From Gammaproteobacteria bacterium (lineage in GTDB: Bacteria > Pseudomonadota > Gammaproteobacteria > Steroidobacterales > Steroidobacteraceae), in the NCBI GenBank assembly GCA_016707425.1, contig JADJHU010000008.1, positions 62,001 to 126,000 on the forward strand: DNA of 64,000 nucleotides. The letters are read 5' to 3'. The notes beneath the pieces are model-generated. The model made no database searches. It saw only the letters and a program-made list of their open reading frames with translations, and was not told where the DNA came from. Position 1 is the stretch's first letter. Every line of letters begins with the position of its first letter. Made by a program: the position numbers and the translations under genes. Shown piece after piece: positions 8,590-18,539 of this stretch.

Positions 8590-10985
8590 TGATCAAGGCA
8601 CTGCAGCGGGTCTTCGCGCTGCTGCTGGCAGTGATCGGCCTGGCGCTCGCCCTCGGCGGCGCCAGGCTGCTGCTGCTGGGCGGCTCGGCCTACTACGTCG
8701 TCACGGGCCTGCTGCTCGCCGCAAGTGCAATCCTCCTGTGGCGCGGCCAGAAGAGCGGCCTGTACCTCTACGGCGCGATCCTGATCGGCACGCTTGCCTG
8801 GGCGATCTGGGAAGCAGGCTTCGATGCCTGGGCGCTGATGCCACGCCTGGGACTGCTGCTCGCCCTTGGCGCCTGGTTGCTGCTGCCCCTCGCGCGACGC
8901 GGGCTGACGCCGCGCGCGGTGGACCCTCTGCCCGCACGCCGGGCGCGCGGGGCCCCGCTCCTGCTCATCGGCTCGGCGGCCCTGGCCGTGGTGGCGGGCG
9001 GGGCACTGCACCGCGCGGATTCCACGCTTCAGGCGGACCCCATCTATCAGGCGGGTACGCGGCCGGCGCGCAGTGCCGCTGACACGCCGTCCGCGTCACG
9101 AGCAGACACCGGCGAGTGGCTGCATTACGGTGGCAATCCGGGCGGCACGCGCTTCAGTCCGGCCACGCAGATCACGACGGCCAATGTCCGCGAGCTGCAG
9201 GTCGCATGGACCTACCGAACGGGGCCCTCGCCACCCGGGTACGTCACGTTCGAAGCCACTCCGCTCAAGGTCGGCAACGCACTCTATCTGTGCACGGGCT
9301 ACAACGACGTCATCGCACTGGACGCCGACTCCGGTCGCGAGCTCTGGCGTCATCGCACCCAGGTCAACCGGGCCGACGTGTTCGCCTTCACCTGCCGCGG
9401 TGTCGGTTATTACCGGGTCCCCGGCGCGACAGGCGCCTGCGCCGAGCGCATCTACACCAACACCGTGGACGCGCGCCTCATCGCCCTGGATGCGCATGAC
9501 GGTGCGCCGTGCGTCGACTTCGGGGACCACGGAGAGGTCTCGCTGCTGACGGGCATGGGCGAGGTCATTCGTGGCTATTACTACGTCACGTCCGCACCGA
9601 CCGTCGTACACGGCCGGATCGTGCTCGGGGGCTGGGTGACCGACGGTCAGTACTGGGGCGAGCCATCGGGCGTGATCCGTGCCTTCGATGCCGCCACCGG
9701 ACGTCTGGCATGGGCCTTCGACATGGGCCGCCCGGACCGGCAGGGAGAACCCCCTCCAGGCGAGCAGTACACACGCGCGACCCCCAACTCCTGGGCACCG
9801 ATGAGCGCCGACGAAGAGCTCGGCCTCGTCTATGCGCCGACCGGCAACGCGACGCCCGACTACTATGGTGCACAACGCCGCAGTTTCGACGATCAATACT
9901 CCTCGTCGGTCGTGGCGCTCGACGCCCAGACCGGCAGGGTACGCTGGTCCTTCCAGACGGTGCACCACGACATCTGGGACTACGACGTCGCATCGCAACC
10001 GACCCTCGTCGATCTGCCCACTGCGCAAGGTGTGCGCAAAGCACTTCTGCAGCCGACCAAGCGTGGCGAGGTCTTCGTCCTCGACCGGACGACCGGCGAG
10101 CCGATCATGCCGGTCGAGGAGCGGCCTGTCCCCCAGAGCGGCGCCGCTGCGAGCGAGCGCCTCTCGAAAACCCAGCCCTATTCCGTCGGCATGCCCTCGT
10201 TCCGCGGCCCTGATCTCACGGAACGAAGCATGTGGGGTCTGACGCCACTCGACCAGCTCTGGTGCCGCATCCGCTTCCGGGAGGCGCGCTACGGAGGTCC
10301 GCTCACGCCGATCGGCCAGCAGTGGACCCTCATGTTTCCGGGTTTCTTCGGTGGTCACAACTGGGGTGGCGTCACCGTCGATCCGGACCGGCACATCATG
10401 GTGGCAACCTCCAACCGGATGGCGAACTACGATCGCCTCCTGACACGTGAGGAAGTCGCAGCGCGCGGCCTGAAGGCCCGACGCCCCGGGAGCACCGAGT
10501 TCGTGGGCGGTGCCGTCCCGCAGGAGAACACGCCTTACGGCGCCGATGTACACGTATTCTTCTCGCCGCTCGAAGTCCCCTGCCAGCAGCCGCCCTATGG
10601 ATTTCTCTCCGCGGTGGATCTCCTGACGGGCGAACTGGTCTGGCATCAGCCCCTCGGTACGACGCAGGACATCGGACCACTCGGGATGCGACTCGGGCTG
10701 AAGCTGCCGTTCGGCCCGCCCAGTGCAGGCGGTGCCATCACGACGGGGAGCGGCCTGACCTTCGTTGCAGCCTCGCAGGATGCCTATCTGCGCGCCTTCG
10801 ACACCGGCAGCGGGAGACTGCTCTGGGAAGGTCGCCTGCCAGCCGGGGGCCAGGCGACTCCCATGACCTACACGTCGGCCAGCGGTCGACAGATGGTGGT
10901 CATCGCGGCGGGCGGCATGGGATCGTTCAAGACCCGGATGGGCGACTACGTCGTGGCCTTCGCCCTGCCCGGCACACCTCGATGA
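8589..10985 (+). CDS. Membrane-bound PQQ-dependent dehydrogenase (glucose/quinate/shikimate family)
   Basis: A 798-residue quinoprotein. About 140 N-terminal residues form five hydrophobic helices, the anchor that feeds electrons to ubiquinone. The rest is the eight-bladed PQQ propeller facing the periplasm. Visible family marks are the HHDIWDYD segment containing the catalytic Asp, the TKRGEVFVLDR Lys region that contacts PQQ, and repeated W-docking elements such as TGRLAW and TGRVRW. Length matches mGDH/QuiA (about 800). Placed between a TonB receptor and an SDR, it probably oxidises an imported alcohol or polyol in the periplasm; glucose specificity is not implied. PQQ synthesis genes are not in the window. 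Confidence 0.93.
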   Translation: MIKALQRVFALLLAVIGLALALGGARLLLLGGSAYYVVTGLLLAASAILLWRGQKSGLYLYGAILIGTLAWAIWEAGFDAWALMPRLGLLLALGAWLLLPLARRGLTPRAVDPLPARRARGAPLLLIGSAALAVVAGGALHRADSTLQADPIYQAGTRPARSAADTPSASRADTGEWLHYGGNPGGTRFSPATQITTANVRELQVAWTYRTGPSPPGYVTFEATPLKVGNALYLCTGYNDVIALDADSGRELWRHRTQVNRADVFAFTCRGVGYYRVPGATGACAERIYTNTVDARLIALDAHDGAPCVDFGDHGEVSLLTGMGEVIRGYYYVTSAPTVVHGRIVLGGWVTDGQYWGEPSGVIRAFDAATGRLAWAFDMGRPDRQGEPPPGEQYTRATPNSWAPMSADEELGLVYAPTGNATPDYYGAQRRSFDDQYSSSVVALDAQTGRVRWSFQTVHHDIWDYDVASQPTLVDLPTAQGVRKALLQPTKRGEVFVLDRTTGEPIMPVEERPVPQSGAAASERLSKTQPYSVGMPSFRGPDLTERSMWGLTPLDQLWCRIRFREARYGGPLTPIGQQWTLMFPGFFGGHNWGGVTVDPDRHIMVATSNRMANYDRLLTREEVAARGLKARRPGSTEFVGGAVPQENTPYGADVHVFFSPLEVPCQQPPYGFLSAVDLLTGELVWHQPLGTTQDIGPLGMRLGLKLPFGPPSAGGAITTGSGLTFVAASQDAYLRAFDTGSGRLLWEGRLPAGGQATPMTYTSASGRQMVVIAAGGMGSFKTRMGDYVVAFALPGTPR

Positions 10986-11848
10986 CCGGGCTCTCGCCAT
11001 TCACCCGCCAATATGGTCCGTGGGCACTGATCGCCGGGGGCTCGGAGGGCATCGGCCGCAGCTTCGCCCACCAGCTCGCCGCGCGCGGCCTGCACCTGAT
11101 CCTGATCGGGCGCCGCACCGGAACACTCGAGGCCGCGGCGAACGACATCCGGGAACGCTTCGATGTGCAGGTCAGCACGCACGCCGAGGATCTCACGGCC
11201 CCCGATCTGGATGCGCGCCTCGAGGCACTCGTCGCAGCCCGCGAAGTGGGCCTGATGGTTTATAACGCCGGTGCAACCCACGGTGCCGGCCTGCTGCACG
11301 ACACGCCGCTCGAAGAGGCGCTCGCACTCGTGCGCCTGAACTGCGTCGGGCCGCTGACGCTCGTGTACCAGCTCGGTTCACGGATGCGGGCGCGCGGTCG
11401 GGGCGGCATCATCCTCCTGTCTTCCATGTCGGCACTCGCAGGCAGTGGCTATGTCGCGACCTACGCGGCCACCAAGGCCTTCGACCGGATCCTGGCCGAA
11501 GGCCTGTGGTGGGAGCTCGGTGCCTTCGGGGTCGACGTGCTGGGCCTCCTGGCGGGCGCGACCGAAACGCCCGCGATGGCGCGCTCCACGATCCGTTACG
11601 ACCGCTCAGGGACAGCCGCTGGCCAGGCCGCCATGCAGAAACTCAGCATCGTGCCGATGGACCCGGACGACGTCGCACGCGAAGCGCTCGAGCATCTGGG
11701 GCACGGACCGATCTGGATTGCGGGTGAAAAGAACCGTGCCACCGCCGAGCGCCTGGCCCGCACGCCGCGCGAGGAAGCCATCACGCTGATGAGCGAAGCC
11801 AGCGCGAAGCTCCACGGCCTGACACCGCCCAAACGCTCCGGCGGTTGA
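10982..11848 (+). CDS. Short-chain dehydrogenase/reductase (SDR)
   Basis: A 288-residue SDR starting with ATGA overlap on the PQQ dehydrogenase stop. Cofactor motif GGSEGIG, YNAG in place of NNAG, catalytic Ser in LLSSMSA and YAATK are seen. The C-terminal part after about 200 is longer than in FabG-like enzymes and resembles the DltE/YqjQ-like SDR group. It likely acts on the product of the dehydrogenase step. Substrate unknown. Confidence 0.88.
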   Translation: MTGLSPFTRQYGPWALIAGGSEGIGRSFAHQLAARGLHLILIGRRTGTLEAAANDIRERFDVQVSTHAEDLTAPDLDARLEALVAAREVGLMVYNAGATHGAGLLHDTPLEEALALVRLNCVGPLTLVYQLGSRMRARGRGGIILLSSMSALAGSGYVATYAATKAFDRILAEGLWWELGAFGVDVLGLLAGATETPAMARSTIRYDRSGTAAGQAAMQKLSIVPMDPDDVAREALEHLGHGPIWIAGEKNRATAERLARTPREEAITLMSEASAKLHGLTPPKRSGG

Positions 11849-11881
11849 CAGCGCCGGCGAAGCGGCAGCGGGTATCAGACG

Positions 11882-12904
11882 ATGTTCCGAGTCTGGCTGG
11901 CGCTCGACATGAATCTGCCTCTTGCGGAGATCGGCGCGCAGGCACGCCGCGCCGAGGCACTCGGCTGCGACGTCGTGACGCTTGCCGACGTCGCCTGCGA
12001 CGCCTTCCTCGGTGCGCAGGCGGCGATCCAGACAACCGAACGCGTGCAGATCGCCACGAGCGGGCTCGTCTGTTTCGCCCGCAGTCCGATGGTCACGGCG
12101 GTCGCCTCCTGGAATCTGGCCGCGCTTTCCCGCGGGCGTTTTCGCCTCGGGCTGAGCTCGCTCGTCCCCTCGATGCTGGTCGGAAAGTACAGCGTTCCCT
12201 GGCAGCCGGCCGCCGCACGGATGCGCGAATACCTCGGCTCTTTGAGGGCCATTTATGATTCCTGGCAGGACAGCATACCCCTGCGTTTCGAGGGTCAGTA
12301 TTATCGTCTGAACCGGCAGAACTGGTGGACCCGGCCGGCGCCGATCGAGCACCCGGATATTCGGATCCATCTCGGCGCCATCGGGCCGCACATGAGCACA
12401 GTGGCTGGCGAGTGCGCGCGCGGACTGCTCACTCACCCGACGAACTCGGCGTCGCGCTACATCCGCGAGGTGATGCTCGATCGCATCGGGATGGGCATGC
12501 AGCGGGCCGGTCGCACCCGGCAGGATTTCGAGCTCGTGGTGGCCCCCCTGTGCGCCACCGGCGACACCGCGACCGAGGTCAGTGCACAGCGTGAAAAGCA
12601 CCGTGAGATTCTGGCAACCAATCTTTCGACGCCGCAGTACTGGCCCACGCTCGAGCTCCATGGGTGGCGCGCGACGGGCGAACGCCTCCGCGAACTGTGG
12701 CGCGAGGGGCATGTGGACCTGATGGCAGCGCAGATCAATGACGAGATGCTGGAGGTGCTCATGCCCTCTGCTCCCTGGACGCGCCTGGCACGCGTGCTGC
12801 GCGAGCGATTCGAGGGACTGGCCCAGGGCATCTGTCTGCCCCTGCCCGTCGATGCGAAACACGATGCGACCCTTGGGCGCGTCATTCGGGAATTGCAGGA
12901 GTAG
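11882..12904 (+). CDS. LLM-class (luciferase-like) flavin/F420 oxidoreductase
   Basis: A 340-residue TIM-barrel protein of the bacterial luciferase-like superfamily. Seen are the early strand MFRVWLALDMN, the helix RRAEALGCDVV, a GRFRLGLSS segment lining the flavin site and a long C-terminal helical region. Family members use FMNH2 or F420H2 to mono-oxygenate or reduce substrates; cofactor choice cannot be settled by eye. It lies 33 bp after the SDR and 6 bp before the ligase gene, so it is part of the same operon and could carry out a Baeyer-Villiger-type or hydride-transfer step before CoA activation. Confidence 0.85.
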   Translation: MFRVWLALDMNLPLAEIGAQARRAEALGCDVVTLADVACDAFLGAQAAIQTTERVQIATSGLVCFARSPMVTAVASWNLAALSRGRFRLGLSSLVPSMLVGKYSVPWQPAAARMREYLGSLRAIYDSWQDSIPLRFEGQYYRLNRQNWWTRPAPIEHPDIRIHLGAIGPHMSTVAGECARGLLTHPTNSASRYIREVMLDRIGMGMQRAGRTRQDFELVVAPLCATGDTATEVSAQREKHREILATNLSTPQYWPTLELHGWRATGERLRELWREGHVDLMAAQINDEMLEVLMPSAPWTRLARVLRERFEGLAQGICLPLPVDAKHDATLGRVIRELQE

Positions 12905-12910
12905 CGAGCA

Positions 12911-14536
12911 GTGATCGAACTGGGAGACATCGCGGCAGACCGGCAGAAGCTCCGCGGGCAGTGGCGGCGTCTGGGTTATCACGAGAACCGCTCGATTCCG
13001 CAGCGGCTGCTCGAGGGCGCCCGCCGGCACCCCGAAGTCGAGTCGATCTACTACGCCGAGAAACGCCCGCGGCACACCACCAACCGCGGGCTCTACGAGC
13101 ACAGCCTGCGCATCGCGGCGGGTCTGCAGAAGCTCGGCGTGGGCCGGGGCGACGTGGTGGCCGTGCAGCTGCCCACCTGGTACGAGACCACGGTGCTCTA
13201 TCTTGCGCTCATGCACCTGGGCGCGATCGTGCTGCCGATCGTGAGCATCTACGGGCCGGCGGAGGTGGAGTTCATCCTGCGCCAGTCGAAGGCCAGGCTC
13301 TATTTCAGCCCTGCAAGGTGGCGCAAGGTCGACTATCTCGCACGCCACGCGGGTTTCCGCTCTCTTCCCGACCTGCGCGACATCGTCATCGTCGGCGATG
13401 GTGCCCCGGCGGGTGCGCAGACCTGGGAACGTCTGGAGGCGGCCGGAACGAGTGACTTCGATCCGGTGGCGAGCGACCCGGATGCGGTGAGTCTGCTGAT
13501 GTACACCTCGGGCACGACCTCGGCGCCCAAGGGCGTGCAGCACACCCACCACAGCCTCCTGCGCGAGTGGGGCCGTCCCAGCTACCGCAATCGCGGGCTC
13601 TATCTCGCCAACCTGCCGGCGGGCCATTACACCGGCTACAGCTACATGTTCCGTCCGTCGATCTACGGTGCGCCGATGGTCTTCCTCGATCAGTGGGACG
13701 CGCAGTTCGCCGCCGAGCTCGTGCAGCGCCACCAGGTCAAGGCGGGCGGCGGCACGCCGATCTTTCTCTTCTCGCTCATCGAGATGGCGCAGAAGCACGG
13801 CTTCGATATTTCCTCACTCGAATCCTTCAGCCTCGGTGGCCAGGGGATGACGCCGGCGCTCGTGCAGCTGGCCGACAGTCACGGCTTCCCCGGCGCACGG
13901 GTTTACGGCTCTACCGAGCACCCGACGGTCACGGGCTTCGAGCCGGAGCTGCCCTTCGAGAAGCGCGCTTATACCGATGGCAGGCTCGACGAGGGGAACG
14001 AAGTGCGCATCGTGGACGACGAGGGTCGCGACGTGCCGCTCGGGCGCGAGGGGGAGGTCCTCACGCGGGGGCCGGAGATGTTCGTCGGCTACCTCGATGC
14101 CGAACTCGACCGTGACAGCTTTGCGCCCGGCGGCTGGATGAAGTCCGGGGACATCGGCAGGCTCGATGCGGAAGGGTTCCTCACGATCACCGACCGCAAG
14201 AAGGACATCATCATCCGCGGCGGGGAGAACATCTCCTCGGTCGAGGTGGAGGAGACGCTGGCGCGCCATCCGGCCGTGCGCGCGGCGGCGGCGGTGGCGA
14301 TGCCCGACCGGACCTATGGGGAGAAGGTCTGCGTGTGCGTGGAGCTGCACCCGGGGCAGACGCTGACGATGGAACAGGTCCGGGAGCACTTCGTGAAGGC
14401 CGGGCTGGCGAAGCAGAAGACCCCGGAGCGCCTCGAGATCCTGCCCGAGCTGCCACGCAACGCGTCGGGCAAGATCAAGAAGTTCGAGCTGCGGGCCCAG
14501 GTGCGTGCGGCGGTGGAAGGCGAGCAGCAGCAATGA
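12911..14536 (+). CDS. Acyl-CoA synthetase (class I adenylate-forming)
   Basis: A 541-residue AMP-forming ligase that activates a carboxylic acid to its CoA thioester. Motifs in order: P-loop MYTSGTTSAPKG (about 197-208), acyl-site YGSTEHPTVTG, GD hinge KSGDIG, DRKKDIIIRGGENIS and the C-terminal PRNASGKIKK with catalytic Lys. The family includes cyclohexanecarboxylate- and medium-chain-CoA ligases; substrate is unassigned. A GTG start follows the upstream stop by 6 bp; the stop overlaps the EthD start (ATGA), so the two are translationally coupled. It marks the operon as a carboxylic-acid degradation route. Confidence 0.92.
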   Translation: MIELGDIAADRQKLRGQWRRLGYHENRSIPQRLLEGARRHPEVESIYYAEKRPRHTTNRGLYEHSLRIAAGLQKLGVGRGDVVAVQLPTWYETTVLYLALMHLGAIVLPIVSIYGPAEVEFILRQSKARLYFSPARWRKVDYLARHAGFRSLPDLRDIVIVGDGAPAGAQTWERLEAAGTSDFDPVASDPDAVSLLMYTSGTTSAPKGVQHTHHSLLREWGRPSYRNRGLYLANLPAGHYTGYSYMFRPSIYGAPMVFLDQWDAQFAAELVQRHQVKAGGGTPIFLFSLIEMAQKHGFDISSLESFSLGGQGMTPALVQLADSHGFPGARVYGSTEHPTVTGFEPELPFEKRAYTDGRLDEGNEVRIVDDEGRDVPLGREGEVLTRGPEMFVGYLDAELDRDSFAPGGWMKSGDIGRLDAEGFLTITDRKKDIIIRGGENISSVEVEETLARHPAVRAAAAVAMPDRTYGEKVCVCVELHPGQTLTMEQVREHFVKAGLAKQKTPERLEILPELPRNASGKIKKFELRAQVRAAVEGEQQQ

Positions 14537-14883
14537 TCAAGGCCATCGCGCTCCTCAAGGCCCGAAGCGATCTCCCGCGTGAGGAGTTCATGCGCTACTA
14601 CGAGACACGCCACGTGCCGCTCGTACGCAGTCTCCTGCCCGAGACGCTCGAGTACCGCCGCAACTACATCCAGCTCGAAGGTGCCTACATCTACGAAGGC
14701 GCGAGCCCACCGGATTTCGATGTGATCACGGAGATGTGGTACGCAGACCGTCCGAGCTACGAGCGCATGATGGCCATCGCCACCCGTCCGGAGATTGCAC
14801 AGCGCATTGCCGAGGACGAACTGAACTTTCTCGACCGCAGCCGAACGCGCATGTTCCTGGTCGAGGAACGCGGTGCACCCTGA
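14533..14883 (+). CDS. EthD-domain protein
   Basis: A 116-residue single EthD domain (ferredoxin-like alpha+beta barrel, expected to dimerise). Characteristic elements are MIKAIALLK, the helix EEFMRYYETRHVPL and the DELNFLDRSRTRMF tail with the conserved Asp. The ATGA overlap with the CoA-ligase stop implies the two proteins are made together. Family role unclear; proposed dehalogenase/oxidase helper or lyase-like functions are speculative. Confidence 0.82.
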   Translation: MIKAIALLKARSDLPREEFMRYYETRHVPLVRSLLPETLEYRRNYIQLEGAYIYEGASPPDFDVITEMWYADRPSYERMMAIATRPEIAQRIAEDELNFLDRSRTRMFLVEERGAP

Positions 14884-14908
14884 TTCCAGCCGCGAGCATC
14901 CCGCCACG

Positions 14909-15837
14909 ATGATAGCCTTTCGGGAGATCGCCTCAGGTCTGCAGATGCCGGAAGGGCCCATCGCGCTGACCGACGGCAGTGTCCTGGTCGTCGAGATCCT
15001 CGGCGGCTGCGCCTCACGCGCATCGGCCCGGACGGCTCCAAGCGACGCGTCGCGGAGCTCGGCGGCGGGCCGAATGGCGCGGCCATGGGCCCGGATGGTG
15101 CCTGCTACGTCTGCAACAACGGCGGCTCCGCCTGGATCGAGCACGACGGCATGCGCATGCCGATTGCGGAAGCCCCGCCGAACGCAGGACCCGGCTCCAT
15201 CCAGCGTGTCGATCCGGAGACTGGCCGGAATGAAACCCTGTACACCGAGATCGGCCGCCGCGCCCTGCGCGCACCGAACGATCTCGTCTTCGATGCCCAC
15301 GGCGGATTCTGGTTCACTGATTACGGCAAGGTGCACGAGCGCGTGCGCGATCGCGGTGCCGTATGCTACGCGCGCGCCGACGGCAGCCTGATCGAGGAAG
15401 TCATCGCGCCGCTCGACAGCCCGAACGGCATCGGCCTGTCGGCCGACGGGCGCTCACTCTACGTGGCAGAGACCTATACCGGGCAGATCCTGCGCTTTGA
15501 GATCGAGAGCCCGGGTCGCATCCGCCACACCGCGGGCACGACGGCCGCCACTGCCGGAACCGTCATCGGCCGGGCCGGACGGTCACGATACCCTGACAGC
15601 CTGGCGGTCGACAGCGGGGGTTACGTGTGCGTCGCGACCGCGGGGCTCGGCGGCATCCTGGTGGTCGCTGCGGACGGCACGTCGAGCGAGCAACTCGATC
15701 TGCCCGATCCGCTCACTTCCAATCTCTGCTTCGGCGGGCCGGCACGGCGAACCGCCTATGTCACGCTCGGCCTCTCCGGGCGCCTCATCGCCTGCGAGTG
15801 GCCACGTCCCGGGCTCGCCCTGAATTTCAACCGATAA
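14909..15837 (+). pseudogene. SMP-30/gluconolactonase-like protein, frameshifted
   Basis: A beta-propeller of the SMP-30/gluconolactonase/LRE family, normally about 308 residues, hydrolysing lactones with a metal ion. The N-terminal part (MPEGPIALTDGSVLVVEI) runs in one frame up to about 15005; from there the expected RLTRIGPDG...GGPNGAA...CYVCNNGG runs in another frame to the stop. Deleting two bases or adding one near 15001-15010 restores a normal protein. Later motifs are intact: APNDLVFD, DYGK, LDSPNGIGLS and YVAETYTG with metal-site Asn/Asp positions. It may be a sequencing indel. It is the last gene of the receptor-dehydrogenase operon and would open a lactone formed upstream (inference). 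Confidence 0.78.
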
Positions 15838-15878
15838 CGGGCTTGTCGCCACATCGGATCGCGGCCCCCGGTGAGCCG

Positions 15879-17102
15879 CTACGCCGCCTCGTGGAAGCCC
15901 ACGAGATCCCGGATCGGCACCACGCGCCCACGGCCCGGGAACACCTGTGGCAGCGCGCTCTCGGGTACGCCGAGATGATCACGCAGCACGCCGGCAAATA
16001 GCGCGCGCACATCCATCGTCGGGCGAAGATCGCGCCCGTCCCGCCGCGCCGACGGCGCGAGCCCGGGCCAGTCGGCCAGTACGCGCCCTCCACGGACGGC
16101 GCCGCCGAGCATCAGCGCCGCTGCGCCGGTTCCATGATCAGTACCCCGCGTCCCGTTCACGGCGACCGTGCGCCCGAACTCCGTGCACACGAGCACGATC
16201 GTCCGGGACCACGCCGGTCCGAGCCCCTCCTTCAGTGCCAGCAGCGCGCCGTCGAGGCCACGCAGACGTGATGCGAGCACGCCCTGTGCGGCCCCCTCGC
16301 TCGCGTGCGTGTCCCAGCCCGTGGCATCCATCACCGCGATGCGCGGACCGGCGGGTGCCGCAAGCATTCTGCCCGCGGCCCGCGCGACGACCCGAAGCTG
16401 CATGGCGTTTTTCCCCGGCGCACGCATCATGCCGCCGGCATCGGCAAGGGCATCGATGCGCATCGCCTCATCGAGCCGCGCGGCGAGCAGTGAGTCGTTC
16501 GAATACAGATCCCTCAGGCGCGCGATCAGATCCGGCTCGACCTCCGGCAGGACGGACGACGACCACGACGCCACCTCCACCGGGCCACGCAGCACCAGCG
16601 GCACATTCTGGCCAATGGCCAGACCGCCTAGCCTGGCTTCGTGCGGAGCCGGCCCGAGCGAAACCAGTGCCCGGTTCAGCCAGCCCACCGCCGCGCCGGA
16701 GGGTCGATCACCCCCACTCTCGAGGACGTTCTGGCCGTCGAAGTGCGAGCGGTCACGGTACGGTGTGGCAAGGGCATGCGCAGCCAGCAACTCCCCCGAG
16801 CCGTATAGTGCGTGGATGCCCGCAAGCGCCGGATGCAGGCCAAAGATGCTGTGCAGTGGCAGCGCCGAACCCTCACTGCCGTCCGGGCGCGCGAGCGCAA
16901 GAACCTCGCGCGCCTCGACGTAGTCCGGATCGCCCCACGGCGGCACGAGACTCAGTCCATCGACAGCGCCACGCAGGATCACGAGCACGAAGCGGCGGTC
17001 CCCGCCGGTTGCAGCGAGACTCACGCGCGGCAGCCAGACTCCGGCAGCCAGTGACGCTGCGCTGCCGAGTCCTGACACCAGAAACTGCCGCCGCGTCGTC
17101 AT
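15879..17102 (-). CDS. Tat-exported DUF1501 protein
   Basis: A 407-residue DUF1501 protein, a sulfatase/alkaline-phosphatase-like fold of unknown activity. A twin-arginine signal (TTRRQFLVSGLG, about 2-30) predicts periplasmic export. Family marks are the LRGAVDGLSLVPP start, DWDTH-like GWDTHASEGAAQG, a CTEFGRT segment and GTDHGTGAA. A near-perfect Shine-Dalgarno (GAGGAGGTGAGC) precedes the ATG. It follows the DUF1800 gene by only 2 bp. DUF1800-DUF1501 pairs recur in many bacteria and are thought to act together at the cell envelope. Confidence 0.9.
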   Translation of the reverse strand: MTTRRQFLVSGLGSAASLAAGVWLPRVSLAATGGDRRFVLVILRGAVDGLSLVPPWGDPDYVEAREVLALARPDGSEGSALPLHSIFGLHPALAGIHALYGSGELLAAHALATPYRDRSHFDGQNVLESGGDRPSGAAVGWLNRALVSLGPAPHEARLGGLAIGQNVPLVLRGPVEVASWSSSVLPEVEPDLIARLRDLYSNDSLLAARLDEAMRIDALADAGGMMRAPGKNAMQLRVVARAAGRMLAAPAGPRIAVMDATGWDTHASEGAAQGVLASRLRGLDGALLALKEGLGPAWSRTIVLVCTEFGRTVAVNGTRGTDHGTGAAALMLGGAVRGGRVLADWPGLAPSARRDGRDLRPTMDVRALFAGVLRDHLGVPESALPQVFPGRGRVVPIRDLVGFHEAA

Positions 17103-17104
17103 GC

Positions 17105-18522
17105 TCACCTCCTCTGGAACTCGGGGCTCATCAGCAGCATCGTAATGCCCTGCGGGACGCTGTCCGCACGCGCCAGCGCGGTTCTCAGCGCTTCCCCGGC
17201 CAGCGGCCCGAGCGCAACGTCCAGCGTCGCCAGCACGTCGCGCGAATCCCCGAGTCGCTGTGCAAGTGCGACGCTCCATTCAATGCGCTTCATCAGCGCG
17301 TCGGCGCCATCCCAGTCCTGCGAGCGATCCGGCCAGCCTGCCGGCGATCCTGGTCGATACGTCGGCTGCCCAAGCATCTGGAACGGTGCGATCAGGGCTC
17401 TCGGTTCATGCGGCAGTACATCCAGTGCACGCAGAGCGCCGTAGATGAAATCCTGCGGTGCGAGATACTTGGACGCCTGCGGCACCCATGCTTCCTCTGC
17501 CGCAACGAGTTCCTCGTAGACACTCGACAGGCGGCCTCCACTTCGCAGATAGGTCGCCGATAGACGCTGCACCAGTGCAGCCGGCGGGTCGTCAGCGACG
17601 AAGTGGCGCGCGAGCTTCGCTGCCAGGTGACGTGCGGTTGCAGGACGGCGCGCAAGTTCTTCCATGACGGCACGGCCCTGCTCGAACCCGTCCTGGTTGA
17701 ACCGTCGCCCGAGCAACGTCTTTGCGCCCGGTTCATGCAGCATCGGCCGAAACCGGAACGCGCCAGGATCACCCGGCGACGACCGGTCCTCTCGCCCACC
17801 GATCGACCAGCCCGAGATCACCTTCGCGAAGGTCGTCACGTCCTGCTGGCTGTAGCCGCCGTCGCCGCCGAGCGTATGAAGCTCGAGGATCTCACGCGCA
17901 AGATTTTCGTTGATGCCAGGCTGCCCCCGCCGCGCAGCCTTCGCACGGTTCGCTTCGAGGCCAGGGAGTCCGGGCCGATCGAGCGCGCATTATCGAGGTA
18001 CATGATCATCGCCGGATGTGTCTCGACGGCGAGCAGCAGATCGAGGAAGCGCCCCGTGACATTCGGCCGAATCGCTTCATTCTCCAGCGCACCGGCAAGG
18101 CCGAGGCACACGGGTTTGTCGACGGAAACGGCAAAATGGTTCGTCCAGAAGTGGACCAGTCGCTCGCGAAACGGCTGCGCGGTGGTCAGTGCGATGCGCG
18201 TGCGCGCCGCCACCTGCGAGATGTGGAACGGCATGATCTGGGCGCGCACGCCGTCGCCACCATTTTTCAGGCTGCTTGCACCCTCGCTGCGTGCGCGCGA
18301 CACACGCCGCGCGCGGACCAGACTCTGGTAGGTGGCAAGTATTGCCGCACCGGATTCCAGGCCGCCGATGTCCACAGGTGGCGAGTAAGGGGTTCGCACC
18401 TGCGAAAGAAGCCAGTCACGCGGATCACCTGCCGCCGCTGCAAGCTCACCTGGCCGCGCTCCGAGGCCGAATCGGCGCACCGCAATTGCGCCAGCCAGCT
18501 CTGAAGGCCGCCCGTCACGCAT
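17105..18522 (-). pseudogene. DUF1800 protein, frameshifted
   Basis: A DUF1800-family protein of about 472 residues, partner of the downstream DUF1501 gene. The first 200 residues (ending near MYLDNARSIGP) are in one frame. The signature GINENLAREILELHTLGGDGGY and the rest follow in another frame. The break falls at a five-C run at 17924-17928; adding one C to the plus strand restores the frame, and total length (1418 nt) is one base short of a multiple of three. It is likely a sequencing indel, otherwise a recent inactivation. The start ATG is chosen for the GAGGTGAGG site upstream. No signal peptide is obvious in the reading frame seen. Confidence 0.8.
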
Positions 18523-18539
18523 CGCCTCACCTCTTCCTC

